NCBI GenBank assembly: GCA_018065885.1 | Contig: JAGHSL010000431.1 | Coordinates: forward strand, 1-8,444 | DNA: 8,444 nt | Direction of reading: 5' to 3' | DNA from: Candidatus Limimorpha equi | GTDB taxonomy: Bacteria; Bacteroidota; Bacteroidia; Bacteroidales; F082 | In this document: positions 5,399 through 8,444 of the stretch, one piece after another | How positions within the stretch are numbered: the first letter of the stretch is position 1 | How the letters are laid out: every line of letters begins with the position of its first letter | Translations under genes and position numbers: made by a program | Notes under the pieces: model-generated | What the model saw: only the letters and a program-made list of their open reading frames with translations | Told to the model about the DNA's origin: nothing | Database searches by the model: none

Positions 5399-5427
5399 GC
5401 AATACTACGGTTTAAGAGCAATTTATA

Positions 5428-6846
5428 ATGACAGGCAACCATATTGAAATATGGAATAAATGTTTATCGGTGATAAAAGACAACACCGAGGCACAGAGCT
5501 ACATCACGTGGTTTGAGCCTATTGTGCCCATTGCGCTTGTCGACAACACGCTCACCATTCAGGTGCCGAGCCAGTTTTTCTACGAGTGGCTGGAGAGCCA
5601 TTACATCGAACTGCTGAAAAAGACCATCAAACGTGTGATAGGTCCCGACGGCCAGCTTGTTTACAACATCATCATGGACAGTGGCGACAACACCAGCACC
5701 ATGAAGCTGCCAAGTTCGAACCGTACCGACCCGAAAAACCAACTGGGCCGTCCCGCTCCCGAAAAACTTTCGGAGGTTCCGATGAATCCTTTCATTATTC
5801 CGGGACTGAAGAAACTCGTCATTGACCCACAGCTAAACGAAAACTACACCTTCGATAATTACATTGAAGGCGAATGTAACCGCGTGGCGCGTCAAGGTGG
5901 TTTGGCCATTGCCAGAAATCCAGGCAAGACGGCTTACAATCCCTTGCTCATTTATAGCAACACAGGTTTGGGGAAAACCCATTTGTGCCATGCCATCGGA
6001 TTGGAAACCAAACGTTTGCATCCGGAAGCCACGGTTCTGTATGTGCAAGCCGAGCAATTCACCAACCAATATATTACAGCATCGAGGAATAAAAACCTGA
6101 ACGATTTCGTCCATTTCTACCAAATGATTGATGTACTGATTATCGACGACATTCAGTTTTTGGCCAAAAAATCGATGACGCAGGAAACTTTCTTCCATAT
6201 TTTCAATTACTTGCACCAAAACAACAAGCAATTAGTCATCACGAGCGACAAGCTGCCCGCCGATTTACAGGACATGGAAGCAAGGTTGCTTTCGCGTTTC
6301 AAATGGGGCTTGACCGCCGAACTGCAAATGCCTGACATTCCGACACGTCTGGCCATTCTGCAAAACAAGCTCTACACAAACGGCATTGTCCTTTCCGATG
6401 AAGTTGTCGATTATCTCGCCTCCAACGTGAGAACCAACGTGCGCGAACTGGAAGGTATCCTGATTTCATTGGTTGCGCAATCGTCGCTCAACAAGAAAAC
6501 CATCACCCTCGATTTGACCAAGCAAATCATCGACCGATTCATCCGCAATTCCGTCAAGGAGGTTTCGGTGGAATACATCGTCAACGTGGTGTGCGAATAT
6601 TTTGGCATTCCGATTGACCAGCTGGCATCGGGCACGAGGAAACAGCAAGTCGTCCAGGCTCGCCAAGTGGCCATGTTCCTCTCGAAAAAATATTCAAGCT
6701 CCAGCCTTACCTCCATCGGAATGCAATGTGGCAAGAAAGACCACGCCACCGTTTCTCACGCCTGCAAAGCCATCGCCGACCGGTTGGAGACCGACAAACA
6801 ATTCAAGGCAAAGCTTGCCGACATCGAAAAGAAGATTTTATCATAA
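5428..6846 (+). CDS. dnaA: chromosomal replication initiator protein DnaA
   Basis: The 472-residue protein has all four DnaA domains. Domain I (about 5-85) includes TWFEPIVPI and the VPSQFFYEWL stretch; a linker (~86-135) follows. The AAA+ core begins LNENYTFDNYIEGE, with Walker A SNTGLGKT at 177-184, Walker B VLIIDDIQFL at 236-245, sensor 1 ITSDK at 271-275 and RLLSRFKWGL carrying the arginine-finger region at 286-295. Domain IV (~375-472) carries the DNA-binding signature GKKDHATVSHACKAI at 435-449. DnaA binds DnaA boxes at oriC and melts the origin when ATP-bound. Length is normal. Walker A begins with Ser where GxxGxGKT normally has Gly; the essential GKT is intact. The methyltransferase start follows 11 nt after the stop. 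Confidence 0.97.
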   Translation: MTGNHIEIWNKCLSVIKDNTEAQSYITWFEPIVPIALVDNTLTIQVPSQFFYEWLESHYIELLKKTIKRVIGPDGQLVYNIIMDSGDNTSTMKLPSSNRTDPKNQLGRPAPEKLSEVPMNPFIIPGLKKLVIDPQLNENYTFDNYIEGECNRVARQGGLAIARNPGKTAYNPLLIYSNTGLGKTHLCHAIGLETKRLHPEATVLYVQAEQFTNQYITASRNKNLNDFVHFYQMIDVLIIDDIQFLAKKSMTQETFFHIFNYLHQNNKQLVITSDKLPADLQDMEARLLSRFKWGLTAELQMPDIPTRLAILQNKLYTNGIVLSDEVVDYLASNVRTNVRELEGILISLVAQSSLNKKTITLDLTKQIIDRFIRNSVKEVSVEYIVNVVCEYFGIPIDQLASGTRKQQVVQARQVAMFLSKKYSSSSLTSIGMQCGKKDHATVSHACKAIADRLETDKQFKAKLADIEKKILS

Positions 6847-6857
6847 TCCATTCCATA

Positions 6858-7604
6858 ATGATTACTGGAAATTTCGGAAAACTTTACTTAGTTCCAACCT
6901 TCCTTGGCGCCACCAAGCCTGAACAGGTTTTGCCCGCAGGGACCTTGGAAATTGTCAGGAAACTGAAGCATTTCGTCGTTGAAAACACGCGCACCACGCG
7001 CCGCAATCTCAGCCGTTTCGGCATGGATACTCCCATCGACGAAATCGAATTCATTGAATTGGACAAACACAACGCCCGCAATTTAGACCTCATGGAACAC
7101 CTCGGTCCCTGCCTCAACGGTGAAGATATGGGACTGATGTCGGAAGCAGGCACACCTTGTGTCGCCGACCCGGGCGCTTTGGTCGTCGATTTGGCACATT
7201 CCGCTGGCATTCAGGTCGTTCCGCTTACTGGACCAAACGCCATGATTTTGGCCTTGATGGCTTCGGGATTCAACGGACAGGCTTTCGCTTTTCACGGTTA
7301 TCTGCCCATCAAGAACCCTGAAAGGCAAAACGCCATCCGCGAACTAGAAAGACGTTCAGCCGCCAACAACGAGACGGAACTTTTCATCGAAACACCTTTC
7401 CGCAACAACGCCATGTTGGAAGACCTCTGCAAAAACTGTCACCCTTCGACACGCCTTTGCATCGCCTCCAACATCACTTGCGAAGACGAACAGATTATCA
7501 GCCAGGACATTGCGGAATGGAAGAAATTCAAAGGCGACCTCAACAAAAAACCAGCCGTTTTCCTGATTTATTGCGAAGCGAAAGGATTTTGGCACAAAAA
7601 GTAG
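6858..7604 (+). CDS. SAM-dependent methyltransferase, RsmI-like (TP_methylase family)
   Basis: The 248-residue product belongs to the tetrapyrrole-methylase fold family that includes RsmI, the 16S rRNA ribose methylase. Motifs are GKLYLVPTFLG at 7-17, GLMSEAGTPCVADPG at 92-106, and VVPLTGPNAMILALMASGF into AFHGYLP at 120-150. Where RsmI has an EDTR-type motif this protein has VENTRTTRRNL (41-51), and it lacks the C-terminal helical extension of E. coli RsmI. It therefore looks like the shorter RsmI paralogue common in Bacteroidota rather than RsmI itself, and I withhold the symbol. The ATG at 6858 is chosen because a longer frame from 6726 would lie inside dnaA and the family motif starts just after this Met. 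It is probably co-transcribed with dnaA. Confidence 0.85.
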   Translation: MITGNFGKLYLVPTFLGATKPEQVLPAGTLEIVRKLKHFVVENTRTTRRNLSRFGMDTPIDEIEFIELDKHNARNLDLMEHLGPCLNGEDMGLMSEAGTPCVADPGALVVDLAHSAGIQVVPLTGPNAMILALMASGFNGQAFAFHGYLPIKNPERQNAIRELERRSAANNETELFIETPFRNNAMLEDLCKNCHPSTRLCIASNITCEDEQIISQDIAEWKKFKGDLNKKPAVFLIYCEAKGFWHKK

Positions 7605-7609
7605 CGGCT

Positions 7610-7710
7610 TGTTATGGTGATGGGTTGATGGTGATGTTAGGTGAAAGGTTGTTAGGTGATGGGTGATAAATGTTATGGGTTGTTAGATGATGGGTGGTTG
7701 GTGATGGGTG
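7610..7710 (+). repeat. degenerate GT-rich minisatellite (GGTGATGGGTkrt)
   Basis: Variants of GGTGATGGGT and TTGTTAGGTGATGGG recur from just after the methyltransferase stop to 7710, with irregular spacing. The strand is strongly G/T biased. This looks like slippage-driven intergenic sequence; several GGG/GG runs could allow weak G-quadruplexes. Confidence 0.5.
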
Positions 7711-7716
7711 AACGCC

Positions 7717-7780
7717 TACGCCCTGAAAGGGCAATCTAACATAGCGAAGGGCAAGCGAGCCAGCGAGCGGCACCCTTCGC
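7717..7780 (+). repeat. Bacteroidota-type palindromic repeat, copy 1
   Basis: GCCCTGAAAGGGC forms a 5-bp stem with a GAA loop. It is followed by GCGAAGGG (7744-7751) pairing perfectly with CCCTTCGC (7773-7780) around a 21-nt GC-rich loop. Similar CGCCCTGAAAGGGC repeats are scattered in intergenic regions of Bacteroidales. Confidence 0.65.
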
Positions 7781-7798
7781 GTAAAATGGAGTAGCAAA

Positions 7799-7858
7799 TA
7801 CGCCCTGAAAGGGCAGTCTAGCAAAGGGCAAAGCGAGCTTGCGAGCGGCACCTTTTGC
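7799..7858 (+). repeat. Bacteroidota-type palindromic repeat, copy 2
   Basis: This has the same architecture as the copy 82 bp upstream. TACGCCCTGAAAGGGCA is identical, then GCAAAGGG (7821-7828) pairs with CCTTTTGC (7851-7858) through one G-T wobble. The third stem pair has changed from G-C to A-T on both sides, so the stem is kept while the sequence differs. Confidence 0.65.
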
Positions 7859-7948
7859 TTTATGAACAATTTTGAACAATCTTTACTGAAAACTGATAAC
7901 CAGCAAAATATTGTAACATAATATAAAACAGTAACATAAAAAAAAGAC

Positions 7949-8444
7949 ATGATTGGAACAACTATTATCGACCGCATTTGCTTCATAGAAATGCAGAACC
8001 CTGAACATTTGAATTGCCTTAGTGAAGAGCTTTGCCTGAACATGATTGATGCTTTGCATCAGGCTTACGAAAACGAATGTGTCGGCATCGTCATTAAGGC
8101 GCAATGCAGCAAAAGAGGCGTTTGGAGTGCCGGCCACGACATACGCGAATTGCCCCAGGACGGCCACGACCCGCTAGCATTCAACGTCCCGATGGAGAAA
8201 TTGCTCCGCAACGTTCAGGATGTACCGATTCCTGTCATTGCCTACGTCGATGGAACCGTTTGGGGCGGTGCCTGCGACCTTTGCATCAGCTGCGACATGA
8301 TTGTGGCGACCGACACGGCCACTTTCGCCATCACGCCGGCAAAAATCGGTATCCCATACAATGCTTCCGGCATCATGCACTTTATCAATCAATTGGGAAT
8401 CAACAAGGCGCGAGAAATGTTCTTCACAGGAACACCTATCACTG
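7949..8444 (+). CDS. scpB: methylmalonyl-CoA decarboxylase, ScpB-like (3' end beyond window)
   Basis: The frame is open from ATG 7949 to the window edge (165 residues; E. coli ScpB is about 260). It belongs to the enoyl-CoA hydratase/crotonase superfamily. The segments WSAGHDIRELP (59-69), GHDPLAF (72-78), VDGTVWGGACDL (100-111), ATFAITPAKIGIPYN (124-138) and the end FTGTPIT correspond one for one with ScpB. His63 in SAGHDI and Tyr137 in PYN align with ScpB active-site residues. The enzyme decarboxylates methylmalonyl-CoA to propionyl-CoA in the cytoplasm, the step after succinyl-CoA isomerisation in propionate formation. Its partner genes (mutase, CoA transferase) would have to lie beyond the window. 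The spacer and repeats before it suggest it is not part of the dnaA unit. Another crotonase specificity is possible but less likely. Confidence 0.85.
   Translation, partial: MIGTTIIDRICFIEMQNPEHLNCLSEELCLNMIDALHQAYENECVGIVIKAQCSKRGVWSAGHDIRELPQDGHDPLAFNVPMEKLLRNVQDVPIPVIAYVDGTVWGGACDLCISCDMIVATDTATFAITPAKIGIPYNASGIMHFINQLGINKAREMFFTGTPIT

Larger units (their letters stand above)
7605..7948. other. 344-bp spacer with repeats, no gene seen
   Basis: The spacer holds a GT-rich degenerate repeat (7610-7710), two copies of a double-hairpin palindrome (7717-7858) and an AT-rich leader (about 7859-7948) before the decarboxylase gene. A minus-strand frame across the repeat yields only low-complexity His/Pro/Ser/Thr sequence. 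No clear TAnnTTTG box was found before the downstream gene. Confidence 0.6.

Noticed and set aside
6726..6857. Longer start for the methyltransferase
   Set aside because: The extension lies inside the dnaA DNA-binding domain; family homology starts just after the Met at 6858.
7612..8043. 143-codon minus-strand frame
   Set aside because: It is built from the GT-rich repeat and palindromes, overlaps the decarboxylase start, and has a low-complexity product.

Overview
The window looks like a piece of a Bacteroidales chromosome (Prevotella/Bacteroides-like). The signs are a dnaA with Bacteroidota-style sequence, several candidate promoters of the Bacteroidota type (TAnnTTTG -7 box) with no strong Shine-Dalgarno sequences, a DUF4143 ATPase fragment, and intergenic CGCCCTGAAAGGGC palindromes. 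The species cannot be fixed from this sequence alone.

Positions 1-3200 are accessory and partly decayed. They hold the end of an unidentified membrane-type protein, the 3' part of a DUF4143 ATPase gene that has lost its ATPase half, and two small coding scraps. Next come two AT-rich minus-strand genes: a soluble HEFSH zinc metallopeptidase and, downstream of it, a small protein with one membrane anchor. After these lies a 0.58 kb internally deleted IS3-family element with both ends still recognisable. It keeps a scrap of orfA, the A7G frameshift site and the 3' end of orfB.

Positions 3200-3748 are non-coding and unusually structured: nested hairpins, a direct-repeat pair in front of a perfect -7 box, two unrelated tandem repeats that both have an 11-bp period, a 17-bp perfect stem with alternative pairings, and a short palindrome. 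I could not match this block to a known element, and it is the least explained part of the window.

Positions 3749-7604 are a compact plus-strand block of housekeeping-type genes: a 10-TM EamA-family transporter, a YigZ/IMPACT-family protein overlapping it by ATGA, then dnaA behind a 210-bp AT-rich leader containing a large imperfect hairpin, then a short RsmI-like SAM methyltransferase 11 nt after dnaA. The transporter/YigZ pair and the dnaA/methyltransferase pair are probably two transcription units.

Positions 7605-7948 are a spacer with a degenerate GT-rich repeat and two copies of a paired-hairpin palindrome whose stems show compensatory change. The window ends inside a gene resembling E. 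coli ScpB (methylmalonyl-CoA decarboxylase), which is cut by the window edge.
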